Virus record (IMG/VR): IMGVR_UViG_3300044825_000279
Location: 1 to 28,060 of that record
Length of the DNA: 28,060 bases
From: a virus
Strand: one strand, 5' to 3'
A program made the position numbers and the translations under genes. The notes beneath the pieces are model-generated. The model saw only the letters and a program-made list of their open reading frames with translations. It searched no databases and was not told the origin of the DNA. Below, piece after piece: positions 1-6,510 of this stretch (positions are counted from its first letter, which is position 1; each line of letters opens with the position of its first letter).

Positions 1-791
1 ACCTGGCCGCCTTTCTCAAGCACCGCAAGCGCCGCCTTACGCGCGGCGTCGATGACCGCCTCGACCCGCTCAGCGTCTTGCAGGATAGCAGCAATCGCTT
101 GTATTGGCAGCGCGTCAAGCTCCGCCTTGACCAGACGGTCGCGCGCGCCGTTCATCGCCGGGCAAATGATCTTCGCCGGGCACCACTTGCAGTGCTCGCC
201 CGCGTGAGGCGCGGTGTCGCGCTCGGCAGCGGCAAGGGCCATGCGCAGCTCATGCTCGAACTCACGCAGGCGCGCCTTGTCGGTCACCCAGCGCCGCACG
301 ACCGGCGGCTGCACGATGATGAGCTCGACAAACGTCCGGTCACGGAAAGCCCAATGGCCGCACGACAGCGCGGCGGCTGCGTAGAAGAGTAACTGATAGT
401 TCTCTTCCGCCGTCACCTGATGCCCGTCGCCCGTCTTCCAGTCGAGCACGTACGCGGTGTCTTTGTCGAGCACGCCAATCATGTCGACGGTACCGAACAC
501 GTCGGGGTTCCAGATGTAGTGGACGCGCTTCTCAAGATCGAAGAGCGCCTCGGCATGCGGGTCGACCTCGTTGTCGAACAGATCCAGCGCGGCCAGCACC
601 TTCTCGTCGTCGATGTTGCGCGAGTCGATGCGCTCTTCAAGCACCGCTTGCAGCATCGCGTGACGGCGCGTGCCTTCGCGCATGTCTTCGTTTTCTTCTT
701 GCGCGGGCATCTGCTGCGAGAGCTTGACGCTAGCCGGGCATTTGATGACGCGCTCGGCTGATGAGCCACCTACGATTTTAGAATGACTCAT
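1..791 (-). CDS. DUF2800 RecB/Cas4-like nuclease (3' end beyond window)
   Basis: Leftward open frame with no stop before the window edge, so the C-terminus is missing; 263 codons are visible. It reads MSHSKIVGGSSAERVIKCPA at the N-terminus, the typical start of DUF2800 phage proteins. A GTRRHAM motif with His44 is followed by Asp103 (FGTVDMIG) and Asp117-x-Lys119 (YVLDWKTG), which fit the PD-(D/E)XK nuclease core. Cys18 near the start and Cys201, Cys204 and Cys210 (CKWCPAKIIC) fit the four-cysteine iron-sulfur site of Cas4/AddB-type nucleases. The family is linked to phage recombination and replication; the exact role is inference. The ATG overlaps the stop of the upstream small gene as ATGA, so the two are translationally coupled. 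Family call is firm, biochemical role less so. Confidence 0.85.
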   Translation of the reverse strand, partial: MSHSKIVGGSSAERVIKCPASVKLSQQMPAQEENEDMREGTRRHAMLQAVLEERIDSRNIDDEKVLAALDLFDNEVDPHAEALFDLEKRVHYIWNPDVFGTVDMIGVLDKDTAYVLDWKTGDGHQVTAEENYQLLFYAAAALSCGHWAFRDRTFVELIIVQPPVVRRWVTDKARLREFEHELRMALAAAERDTAPHAGEHCKWCPAKIICPAMNGARDRLVKAELDALPIQAIAAILQDAERVEAVIDAARKAALAVLEKGGQ

Positions 792-1027
792 GGCTGCCCC
801 ACGCTAACACGACCGCCAACACTGCGTGACCACAAAAAGTCCACGCTTTCGACAGCGCCCAACGCCAGCAAATCTGCTGCCGTGTACAGCGTCATGTTAT
901 GGCGCGGGTAGCCGGGGCCAACGAAGATATCTTTGTTGCGGTAGTGCGGCACATGGGTAACCCCGCGCAACACGTACACCGTTTGCTCGTGCGTCTGCAC
1001 TTGTTTGTTCTGGTCCATCAAGTTCAC
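788..1027 (-). CDS. Small conserved-looking phage protein, unknown function
   Basis: A 79-residue product, first gene of the leftward early unit. I do not recognise the family. The reading frame starts with GTG at 1027; an AGGAG ribosome binding site at 1034-1038 lies 6 nt upstream of it, whereas the in-frame ATG at 1018 would be about 15 nt away, so GTG is preferred. The protein is soluble with no membrane segment, and has a central aromatic and basic stretch (HVPHYRNKDIFVGPGYPRHN). Its stop overlaps the start of the DUF2800 nuclease gene by ATGA, which suggests co-translation with that gene. Confidence 0.65.
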   Translation of the reverse strand: MNLMDQNKQVQTHEQTVYVLRGVTHVPHYRNKDIFVGPGYPRHNMTLYTAADLLALGAVESVDFLWSRSVGGRVSVGQP

Positions 1028-1033
1028 TTCAAT

Positions 1034-1105
1034 CTCCTAGAGTTGACTAACGGAAACCGCATGGTATACCATTGCTTTGAAGTTTGCAACGGCATAAACT
1101 TTGAA
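1034..1105. promoter_or_regulatory. Divergent promoter/operator region with 12-bp palindrome
   Basis: Rightward: TTGACT (1043-1048), 16-nt spacer, TATACC (1065-1070) preceded by TGG, an extended -10. Leftward: TTGCAA (1084-1089), 15-nt spacer, TATACC on the minus strand (1063-1068). The two -10 boxes share the perfect palindrome ATGGTATACCAT (1061-1072). CTTTGAA occurs twice as a direct repeat (1075-1081 and 1099-1105), and AAGTTT/AAACTT form an inverted pair between them. This is the only place from which both flanking operons diverge. Promoter activity and operator function are inferred from sequence only. Confidence 0.55.
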
Positions 1106-1411
1106 ACATGCGGGAGATCAAAAATTTTAGAGCGCGACATAGAGAGATACCTGGTGCGCCGGGTCAAGGACATCGGCGGCGTGGCGTACAAATTTGTCTC
1201 GCCCTCGAACCGTGGCGTGGCAGACAGGCTGGTGGTGCTGCCGCAAGGCGTGGTGTGGTTCGTTGAGGTGAAGAAAGAAGGCGGTCGTTTGTCGACCTTG
1301 CAGAACATCTTCATCGCAGAGATGGTGAGGCTGCAACAAAACATTTCAATTGTCTGGTCGAAAGAAGACGTGGATCAACTGATTAAGGAGATGGCCGAAT
1401 GTCATCAGTAA
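1061..1411 (+). CDS. VRR-NUC domain nuclease
   Basis: Small PD-(D/E)XK nuclease of the VRR-NUC family, a fold also found in Holliday-junction and structure-specific nucleases. Seen: ERDIERYLVRRVKDIGG, then PSNRGVADRL with the metal-binding Asp, then VVWFVEVKKEGG with the Glu-x-Lys pair and a following Gln (STLQ). Single-domain phage forms are about 90-100 residues. Family members normally begin just before the ERDIERYLV segment. Here no ATG exists there: the in-frame ATG at 1061 lies on the likely -10 box, and an ATT at 1124 has a GGGAG 7 nt upstream (1112-1116). The true start is therefore uncertain; a 95-residue product from ATT 1124 is plausible. It overlaps the next gene by 13 nt. Confidence 0.85.
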   Translation: MVYHCFEVCNGINFETCGRSKILERDIERYLVRRVKDIGGVAYKFVSPSNRGVADRLVVLPQGVVWFVEVKKEGGRLSTLQNIFIAEMVRLQQNISIVWSKEDVDQLIKEMAECHQ

Positions 1412-1743
1412 AAGAACGAGCGTTTGAACAAGCGATTAAAACGCTTACCGCATTGAACTGCCAATTTGCTGTCATAACGCCAGACGGCGTACGGCATGGA
1501 ACATTGGAAATTGCCTCAACTAAAACACGCACTCACACGTACCCGCGCGGCACATTTCTTAAGTACGTTAAGCCCATAATTGAGCATGTAAAAGTTGGCG
1601 ACGTAGTGTCTGTTCCAGGCGGCGAGTTTTCTTTAGATCAGCTACAAGGCGCAGTGTGCAACATCGCGTCAAATCTGTGGGGTCGCGGAAATTATACGAC
1701 CTCCAAAGTCGATGATGCTGTTGAACTGTTGCGACTTGCGTAA
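1399..1743 (+). CDS. Hypothetical early-operon protein
   Basis: A 114-residue soluble protein that I do not recognise. It starts inside the end of the VRR-NUC gene (13-nt overlap) with AAGGAG about 9 nt before the ATG. The N-terminal half (TALNCQFAVITPDGVRHGTL) looks like a short beta-rich fold. The C-terminal part includes VKVGDVVSVPGG and ends in a helix with LWGRGNYTTSKVDDAVELLR, the kind of segment found in DNA-binding or modification-related phage proteins. That is only an impression. Its position in the rightward operon suggests a role in early or replication functions. Confidence 0.7.
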   Translation: MSSVKERAFEQAIKTLTALNCQFAVITPDGVRHGTLEIASTKTRTHTYPRGTFLKYVKPIIEHVKVGDVVSVPGGEFSLDQLQGAVCNIASNLWGRGNYTTSKVDDAVELLRLA

Positions 1744-1755
1744 GGAGATGACGGA

Positions 1756-1890
1756 ATGAGTTACGAAGAACAGCGAGCAATTTTGATTCAGTACCTGCAA
1801 GTGATGATTGCCCGGAACGATTGGCACGGTGTTGCTGATGTCGCAATGGACCTGCGCGAGATGGAAGCCGAACAGCGCGGTGCGAAATGA
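1756..1890 (+). CDS. Small 44-residue protein, unknown
   Basis: Short frame reading MSYEEQRAILIQYLQVMIAR and continuing to EAEQRGAK. It has an AAGGAG site 9 nt upstream of the ATG and ends in ATGA overlapping the next gene, the same coupling used along the operon. It is predicted all-helical and acidic at the C-terminus. No family recognised. The good ribosome site and tight packing make it a real gene more likely than not. Confidence 0.6.
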   Translation: MSYEEQRAILIQYLQVMIARNDWHGVADVAMDLREMEAEQRGAK

Positions 1891-2219
1891 ACATCATTCG
1901 CATGGCGCAGGAGGCGGGGTTTGTAGATGGGATTGTAGACATTATTGGATTTGATGGCTTTGCTAACTTTGCCGCCCTTGTCGCCGCAGCCGAGCGCAAC
2001 AAACTGGCGCAGTGGATGGTATCGCTGGGCTATGCAACCGGACACGGTGACACGATAGAAGATCTGCTGGAAGAGTTGGAGTGGCAGGTTACTGAATCTT
2101 GGTCGAAGGTTGTCGTAGCAAGCGTTGAGGCTGAGCGAGAGGCGTGCGCTCAGATTGCGTTTAACGCCAAGACATACATCGAAGCTGCCGCAGCCATCCG
2201 AGCACGAGGTGAGAAATGA
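1887..2219 (+). CDS. Hypothetical phage protein with Ea22-like C-terminal helix
   Basis: A 110-residue protein starting by ATGA overlap with the gene before and ending by ATGA overlap with the gene after. The second half contains VEAEREACAQIAFNAKTYIE and ends AIRARGEK. This helical signature recurs in many small phage early proteins, including Ea22-like ones. The N-terminal half has a hydrophobic helix-turn pattern (FVDGIVDIIGFDGFANFAAL) but no clear membrane segment. Function unknown. Confidence 0.65.
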   Translation: MNIIRMAQEAGFVDGIVDIIGFDGFANFAALVAAAERNKLAQWMVSLGYATGHGDTIEDLLEELEWQVTESWSKVVVASVEAEREACAQIAFNAKTYIEAAAAIRARGEK

Positions 2220-2473
2220 GCATTGAAGCAATGAAGCAGGCATTGGATGCGTTGGAGATGTTGGCGCGGTATGAGAATCCCGAGACAAAAATTCAGGTCA
2301 GGAAGCCTAAAGACGGCGGGCCAATAGTGACCATGTATCCGCACAAGGTCGCATCTGATGCTGCTGCCGCCCTTCGCGTTGCCATCGAGCAGAAGCCTGT
2401 GCTTTGGTACCACCCGTTGAGCGGGCGCGTGCGGTTTGAAGCAACGCTAAAATGGATACCGTTGTACAAATGA
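2216..2473 (+). CDS. Hypothetical small early phage protein
   Basis: An 85-residue protein beginning MSIEAMKQALDALEMLARYE. This opening (a short amphipathic helix with repeated ALxALE) is common in small phage proteins of unknown role that accompany Ea22-like genes. The C-terminus (PVLWYHPLSGRVRFEATLKW) is aromatic-rich. Its stop overlaps the preferred start of the helicase gene as ATGA (2470-2473). No enzymatic motif is visible. Confidence 0.65.
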   Translation: MSIEAMKQALDALEMLARYENPETKIQVRKPKDGGPIVTMYPHKVASDAAAALRVAIEQKPVLWYHPLSGRVRFEATLKWIPLYK

Positions 2474-3759
2474 AGCTCCGACCCTACCAAGACGAGGCCG
2501 CAGATTTCTTGTTCGCCAACGACCGCGCGATGATCCTCGCGTGGGTCGGCGCGGGCAAGACCGCGACCGCGCTCACGGCCATGAAAGCAATGCTGGACGA
2601 GCGCCACGCCAAGCGCTTTCTTGTGCTTGCGCCGCTGCGGGTCGCGCAGTCTGTCTGGCCGGCAGAAGCCGCGCTCTGGGCGCCAGGTCTTGAGATCGCG
2701 GTTGCCGTCGGCTCGCCCGCGCAACGGGCGCGAGCGCTTGCGTCCAGCGCGCCAGTGGTTGTCACCAACTACGACAACCTGCTGTGGCTGTCGGAGCAAA
2801 AACTCAACTTCGATGCGGTTGTGTTTGACGAGCTGACACGGCTCAAGAACCCATCAGGCAAACGGTTCAAGGCGCTCCACAAGGTGATCGAGCCCATGCA
2901 AATCCGGTGGGGGCTGACCGGCAGCTTCACGTCCAACGGTCTTGAGGACGTGTTCGGTCAGTGCAAGATCGTCGATCAGCAGATGCTGGGCCGCAGCAAG
3001 GGCGCGTTCTTGCAGCAATACTTCCACTGCGTCAACCGCGACTTCGGCGACTACGTGCCGTTACCAGGCGCGCTTGATGCGGTCATGCAGCGCATACGCC
3101 CGTGGACGTACGTGCTGGAGTCGCACGAGTACCGCGACACGCTACCGCCGCTTTACACGCTACCGATCAAGCTCCAGATGCCTATGGAGCCCTACAAGAC
3201 GCTCAAACGCGAGATGGCGCTTATCTACCCCAACGCCGAGGTCATCGCCGCCAACGCCGCGGCGGTGACGTCCAAGCTCCAGCAGATGAGCGCTGGGTTT
3301 GTCTACGACACGGCCCGACAAACCGTCTGGCTGTCTGACCACAAGCTCGATGCGGTCGCGGACCTGCACGCCGAGAACCAGCGTGCGCCGATGCTCGTCT
3401 GGTATCAGTTCAAGGCGGAGCTTGCCGGGCTACAGTCGCGCTTTCCGCGCTTGCAGACGCTCACCAACGACGACTCGATCGCGCGGTGGAACGCGGGGCA
3501 GATTGAGATGCTGGCGGTTCATCCGGCCTCTGCTGGGCATGGGCTCAACCTGCAAGGGCAATCGCGCATGGTGTGGATGTCGCTCCCGTGGTCGCTGGAG
3601 CTCTACGAGCAGGCGGTCGGTCGGCTGCACCGAGGCGGCCAGCGCCATGACGTGCTGAATTATGTGCTCACGACCGAGGGCACGGTCGATGAAACGATCT
3701 GGAAGGCTTTACATGAGAAACGAGAGGTATCTGATATGGCACTAGAGGCGCTCAAATGA
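2470..3759 (+). CDS. SNF2-type DEAD-like helicase
   Basis: A 429-residue superfamily 2 ATPase. Motif I is GAGKT (residues 27-31), preceded by the Q-like LRPYQ. Motif II is VFDELTRLKN (about 118-127), the DEL-type Walker B seen in phage SNF2 helicases in place of DEAH. Later motifs are GHGLNLQ and QAVGRLHRGGQ (about 381-391), with the arginine finger. Both RecA-like lobes are present, and the length is typical of phage SNF2 proteins. These act on DNA in replication, recombination or transcription; the substrate is unknown here. I chose ATG 2470 over ATG 2452 because it overlaps the upstream stop as ATGA and begins directly at the conserved MKLRPYQ. It is the largest protein of the rightward operon. 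Confidence 0.92.
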   Translation: MKLRPYQDEAADFLFANDRAMILAWVGAGKTATALTAMKAMLDERHAKRFLVLAPLRVAQSVWPAEAALWAPGLEIAVAVGSPAQRARALASSAPVVVTNYDNLLWLSEQKLNFDAVVFDELTRLKNPSGKRFKALHKVIEPMQIRWGLTGSFTSNGLEDVFGQCKIVDQQMLGRSKGAFLQQYFHCVNRDFGDYVPLPGALDAVMQRIRPWTYVLESHEYRDTLPPLYTLPIKLQMPMEPYKTLKREMALIYPNAEVIAANAAAVTSKLQQMSAGFVYDTARQTVWLSDHKLDAVADLHAENQRAPMLVWYQFKAELAGLQSRFPRLQTLTNDDSIARWNAGQIEMLAVHPASAGHGLNLQGQSRMVWMSLPWSLELYEQAVGRLHRGGQRHDVLNYVLTTEGTVDETIWKALHEKREVSDMALEALK

Positions 3760-3908
3760 ACCGATGGACTGAACAACTAAAGGCCGCTCGGGCCGAGGCG
3801 CGCATACGGCAGCGGGAGTTCAACGCCGCCCAGCGCGCGCTCAACCGGGTGCTTGCGGAGATTGCAAAACTGGAGAAGCGAATTGAACTCGCTTCGAAGG
3901 CGGGGTAG
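3756..3908 (+). CDS. Small coiled-coil protein, 50 residues
   Basis: Starts by ATGA overlap with the helicase stop and reads MNRWTEQLKAARAEARIRQR, continuing to KLEKRIELASKAG. The whole sequence is a charged amphipathic helix with heptad-like spacing, so it is probably a short coiled coil. No family recognised. The overlap and dense packing support expression together with the helicase. Confidence 0.6.
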   Translation: MNRWTEQLKAARAEARIRQREFNAAQRALNRVLAEIAKLEKRIELASKAG

Positions 3909-3910
3909 AC

Positions 3911-4108
3911 ATGAATCTTAGCTGGCGAGATTTGCAACGAAGGCTTAATCAACTAACGGAGAGTGAACTATGGCAACTGATCGAAGCGGAACTGGCAGGC
4001 AAGAAACGTGTGTCTTTGATCGAGCGGATGCACATGCGGGCGGCAGCATTACGCACTACCCGGGAGCGCCTGGATCTCTTGAAACGCGCGACGCGCTCTA
4101 CGCCGTAG
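3911..4108 (+). CDS. Hypothetical 65-residue protein
   Basis: Begins 2 nt after the stop of the upstream gene. The product (MNLSWRDLQRRLNQLTESEL at the start) is basic and helical, with no motif I can name. A start-site Shine-Dalgarno is weak (GGCGGGG just upstream), so translation probably depends on coupling to the preceding gene. Confidence 0.55.
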   Translation: MNLSWRDLQRRLNQLTESELWQLIEAELAGKKRVSLIERMHMRAAALRTTRERLDLLKRATRSTP

Positions 4109-4110
4109 GC

Positions 4111-4239
4111 GTGGCCACTGACGTGCAGAAGACGTGGCGTCGGTATGGCTGGGTGCCGCCGTCAGAGCTGTCGAGTTACCATGACAAATGGGCGCGCGCC
4201 CAGCAACCCACACGTATATCGGAGGTCGGACGTGGTTGA
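4111..4239 (+). CDS. Small phage protein with WRRYGWVPPSE motif
   Basis: The frame carries VATDVQKTWRRYGWVPPSEL and SSYHDKWARA. The pattern DVxxTWRRxGWxPPSE...KW is a recurrent small phage protein of unknown role. The GTG at 4111 sits just after the upstream stop (4106-4108) and matches where such proteins begin. The frame is open upstream to an ATG at 3970, but that part is read across the previous gene and looks non-coding. The start has no strong Shine-Dalgarno. Product of 42 residues from GTG. Confidence 0.5.
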   Translation: MATDVQKTWRRYGWVPPSELSSYHDKWARAQQPTRISEVGRG

Positions 4240-4414
4240 TTACAGCGAAGGCTACTTGAACTTGAAACGCATGGTGGACGAGATTTGGCACGCCATTCTC
4301 GACAACGACATGACCCGCGCACGAGACATTTGCGCTGCAGCGGCTGTCGAAGCACGGCTTCTACGTCATCAGATCGGCTTGCAAAGCGAGAAGAAGCATG
4401 ACAGCCAAGGATAA
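4232..4414 (+). CDS. Hypothetical 60-residue helical protein
   Basis: The start is taken as GTG 4232, because GGAGG at 4221-4225 lies 6 nt upstream; the longer open frame back to 4145 is read through the preceding gene. The product begins VVDYSEGYLNLKRMVDEIWH and contains a helical pair with ARDICAAAAVEARLLRHQIG. No family recognised. It overlaps its neighbours at both ends (8 nt and 17 nt), as expected for a genuine member of this compact operon. Confidence 0.55.
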   Translation: MVDYSEGYLNLKRMVDEIWHAILDNDMTRARDICAAAAVEARLLRHQIGLQSEKKHDSQG

Positions 4415-4724
4415 AGTCTGGCGGTATATCAACGGTCACAAACGCGCCGTGACCGCGCAACAGCTTGCAGACTATTTCATACAATCAAAGTCAACGATCA
4501 TCAAGGTACTCAATGAACTCAAGGACCAAGGCAAGCTCGAAGTCATCATGGCTACAGAGCCCGGTAACGGACGCCGCCCCTACGCCTGGCAGCTCAAACG
4601 ATCTGGGGGCGTGGCCGTTCCCGAACTGGACGACACGCCGCCCGAGCCACCAGCTCCACGACGCGCCGCCTACGACCGACCGATGCTCAACTCCTACCCG
4701 CACGTTCGCGGATATGACGACTGA
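4398..4724 (+). CDS. Winged-helix DNA-binding protein
   Basis: 108 residues. The first 65 form a winged helix-turn-helix: VWRYINGHKRAVTAQQLADY then SKSTIIKVLNELKDQGKLEV, ending in a wing with GNGRRPYAWQLK. The layout resembles MarR/ArsR-type or replication-initiator winged helices. The C-terminal 40 residues are proline-rich (DDTPPEPPAPRR) and probably unstructured. It could be a transcription factor for the phage early-late switch or a replication accessory protein; the sequence does not decide. It lies at the distal end of the rightward operon. Confidence 0.7.
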   Translation: MTAKDKVWRYINGHKRAVTAQQLADYFIQSKSTIIKVLNELKDQGKLEVIMATEPGNGRRPYAWQLKRSGGVAVPELDDTPPEPPAPRRAAYDRPMLNSYPHVRGYDD

Positions 4725-4739
4725 ACTGGGAGAGGCCAA

Positions 4740-5060
4740 ATGGTAGACATGGTGAATCACCCGCCACATTACACGCGCGGTGGTGTTGAGTGCATCGACG
4801 CGCTCGCATCAGCAACCGCAGGGCTGGAAGGACTTGATGCGGTTTGCACTGCCAACGCTATCAAATATTTGTGGCGCTGGAAACAGAAGAACGGCGTCGA
4901 GGATTTGCGGAAGGCTCAGTGGTATATCGCTAAGCTGATTGAGACATCTGTAACGCCAGAGCCCGACCTTCTTCGACGCGTCTCGCCCAACCACGACCAA
5001 ACGTGGACCACGTGGGAAGTGTCTGTAGATAAGCCAAACGACGGTCTTGGAAGCTGTTGA
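4740..5060 (+). CDS. DUF3310 protein (SaV-like)
   Basis: 106 residues. The first 70 match the DUF3310 pattern: VNHPPHYTRGGVECIDAL, ANAIKYLWRWKQKNGVEDLR and KAQWYIAKLIE. DUF3310 proteins are common in phage early regions and some are described as nucleotide-kinase-like; the reaction is not established. GGGAG with 7-nt spacing supports ATG 4740 over the nearby ATG 4749. The last 35 residues (after about 4950) fall beyond the conserved domain and are read antisense to the end of the endolysin gene, a 131-nt convergent overlap. Confidence 0.85.
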   Translation: MVDMVNHPPHYTRGGVECIDALASATAGLEGLDAVCTANAIKYLWRWKQKNGVEDLRKAQWYIAKLIETSVTPEPDLLRRVSPNHDQTWTTWEVSVDKPNDGLGSC

Positions 5061-5448
5061 TGATGTCTTTTGCCGGCATGGCTGCGATCGCCCGCAACGT
5101 CAGCGGGCCGATCGCGCCGTCCGGTGTCGTGCCAATTGTCTCTTGCAAGAGCTTGGCCGCGCGGCCTGGGCCTGAGTTGATGGCGGTATCGAAGACCACG
5201 TAATCAACGCCCGCCGGCAGGTCGTCGGCGCGTACCTTGTCCCAATACTTAGTCTTATACAGCGGCGCCACGTCTTCGGGCGTCAAGTCGCGCATGTCCT
5301 GCTCGGTCACCGGATGGCCGCACCACTTCTCCCACGTCGCCTTGGTGCAGCCAAGGTTAGTGATGCCACCGGGGTCAAGCGGATGGTTTACAAAACCGCC
5401 CTCGTGATGCAGCACTGCCGCAAGCGCCGCGTTCCAGTTCTCTTTCAT
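4930..5448 (-). CDS. Endolysin, glycosyl hydrolase family 108 muramidase
   Basis: 172 residues. The N-terminal GH108 domain has HHEGGFVNHPLDPGG with the catalytic Glu at residue 16, followed by GGITNLGCTKATW. The second half is a PG_binding_3-type domain: DTAINSGPGRAAKLLQE, PDGAIGPLT and YLQTLPTWSTFGRGWARRV. It cleaves the glycan backbone of peptidoglycan at lysis. No signal peptide is seen, so it needs the holin next door for release. The start overlaps the holin stop as ATGA. It is the last gene of the leftward operon and its 3' end overlaps the DUF3310 gene on the other strand. Confidence 0.95.
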   Translation of the reverse strand: MKENWNAALAAVLHHEGGFVNHPLDPGGITNLGCTKATWEKWCGHPVTEQDMRDLTPEDVAPLYKTKYWDKVRADDLPAGVDYVVFDTAINSGPGRAAKLLQETIGTTPDGAIGPLTLRAIAAMPAKDIINSFQDRRLAYLQTLPTWSTFGRGWARRVEEGRALALQMSQSA

Positions 5449-5930
5449 TTCTTGCTCTCAATCGTATCTTGCTTAGCTTTGCTGCCCGCGCTGCTGCCAA
5501 AGAAGAAATTGAGGATGGTTGCGACCACGGTCGCAAGAATGAACCCCAGCACCGTATCAGCAAAGCGCACGTTGTCAGCCGGAATCTTTACCATCGTAAT
5601 CATAAAGATGTAGCTCGCTGCGACCAGCGACCAGAAGGTCGCCAGCACGTAGACGAACGACTTACTGATGCCGTTACCGTTGATGAGCGCGGCGATCTGC
5701 ATCGCGCGGGCGTCTGCCGTGTTCTTGTTCGCCTGCTCGACCATGAATTCTTCATGCTGCATCGCCCGCTCGCGCAGACGTGTGATGTCCTCGGCGCTCA
5801 TGTCTGGCTTGAGCTCTACGCCCGTCTTCTCCTGCACGTAGTCAAGCCCCTTGTCCACGACCGCTTGCGCGACCTTGGGCAGGTTGTTCTGGATAAGAGT
5901 AGATACGATACCAGCGACGATGGGTAGCAT
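5445..5930 (-). CDS. Holin, 3-TM gene-transfer-release type
   Basis: 161 residues matching the 'holin of 3TMs' family first described in gene transfer agents. An N-terminal hydrophobic stretch (MLPIVAGIVSTLIQNNLP) is followed by an amphipathic charged middle region. Two strong transmembrane helices come at about residues 92-112 (FVYVLATFWSLVAASYIFMI) and 122-144 (ADTVLGFILATVVATILNFF), then a lysine-rich tail. It forms the membrane lesion that lets the endolysin out. Its ATG overlaps the stop of a 24-residue membrane peptide (TAATG), and its stop overlaps the endolysin start. Confidence 0.9.
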   Translation of the reverse strand: MLPIVAGIVSTLIQNNLPKVAQAVVDKGLDYVQEKTGVELKPDMSAEDITRLRERAMQHEEFMVEQANKNTADARAMQIAALINGNGISKSFVYVLATFWSLVAASYIFMITMVKIPADNVRFADTVLGFILATVVATILNFFFGSSAGSKAKQDTIESKK

Positions 5931-6004
5931 TATCGGCTTATCTCCGCTAAGAAAACCATGAGCGCGCCGACTAAGATAATTACGATAGTCAGCAAGTAAT
6001 TCAT
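5930..6004 (-). CDS. 24-residue transmembrane peptide in the lysis cassette
   Basis: Reads MNYLLTIVIILVGALMVFLA then EISR and stop. Nearly the whole peptide is one transmembrane helix. It is coupled on both sides: its ATG overlaps the upstream stop (ATGA) and its TAA overlaps the holin start (TAATG). Such a precise fit is hard to explain by chance. It may be a holin partner or antiholin, or a leader that couples holin translation. No homologue recognised. Confidence 0.6.
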   Translation of the reverse strand: MNYLLTIVIILVGALMVFLAEISR

Positions 6005-6510
6005 TCCGGCCACCGATCTACCATGAACTTGATGATGTGGAAGAGGATAATTCCGCCTGTGCCAACCACAACTGCTATGAAGATGGCGTCCGACGTATTC
6101 TTGATGAACTTCTTACGTCGGCGCATTTGATCGTAAATCATTTTCTCGCGCTGCTCTTTGATGCGCCGTCGCATTTGTATGAACTCAAGATAGCCCTCTC
6201 GGCCAAGGTGCTGTAGCGCCCCGTAGTGGAACCAGTCGTACAGCGACTTTTCCATCTCTTTAATCTTGACCTGGGCGGCGTAAGCGTCAAACGCCTCCGC
6301 CGTGGCGGATTTGGCGAAGACTAGCTTTTTGAAGAGTGGCGGCTTCTTGTTCGCCTCGATGTTCATCCACTCTTGCAGATCAGAGACGGCAGACGCCCAC
6401 TTGCCGAGCTGACCAAAGACATCTTCGGCCTCTCGCCCTAGCTCTACCGCCTTCTTCAGTCCGTTGAAGACGGCAGTCGCAGTCGCCAACAGACTGATTG
6501 GGTCTAGCAT
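6001..6510 (-). CDS. Conserved phage membrane-anchored protein
   Basis: 169 residues from ATG 6510, which overlaps the preceding stop as TGATG. The N-terminus MLDPISLLATATAVFNGLKK and the FGQLGKWASAVSDLQEW segment belong to a conserved podovirus protein of unknown role. The centre is a long charged helix (MRRRIKEQREKMIYDQMRRR). It ends in one transmembrane segment at about 145-163 (IFIAVVVGTGGIILFHIIKF). The position between the ejection-type proteins and the holin fits either a virion-membrane protein or a lysis accessory protein. Confidence 0.75.
   Translation of the reverse strand: MLDPISLLATATAVFNGLKKAVELGREAEDVFGQLGKWASAVSDLQEWMNIEANKKPPLFKKLVFAKSATAEAFDAYAAQVKIKEMEKSLYDWFHYGALQHLGREGYLEFIQMRRRIKEQREKMIYDQMRRRKKFIKNTSDAIFIAVVVGTGGIILFHIIKFMVDRWPE

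Noticed and set aside
420-761. Plus-strand 113-codon frame and minus 96-codon frame at 479-769
   Set aside because: Both are shadows of the DUF2800 nuclease, whose own frame has no stop before the window edge and carries all the conserved residues.
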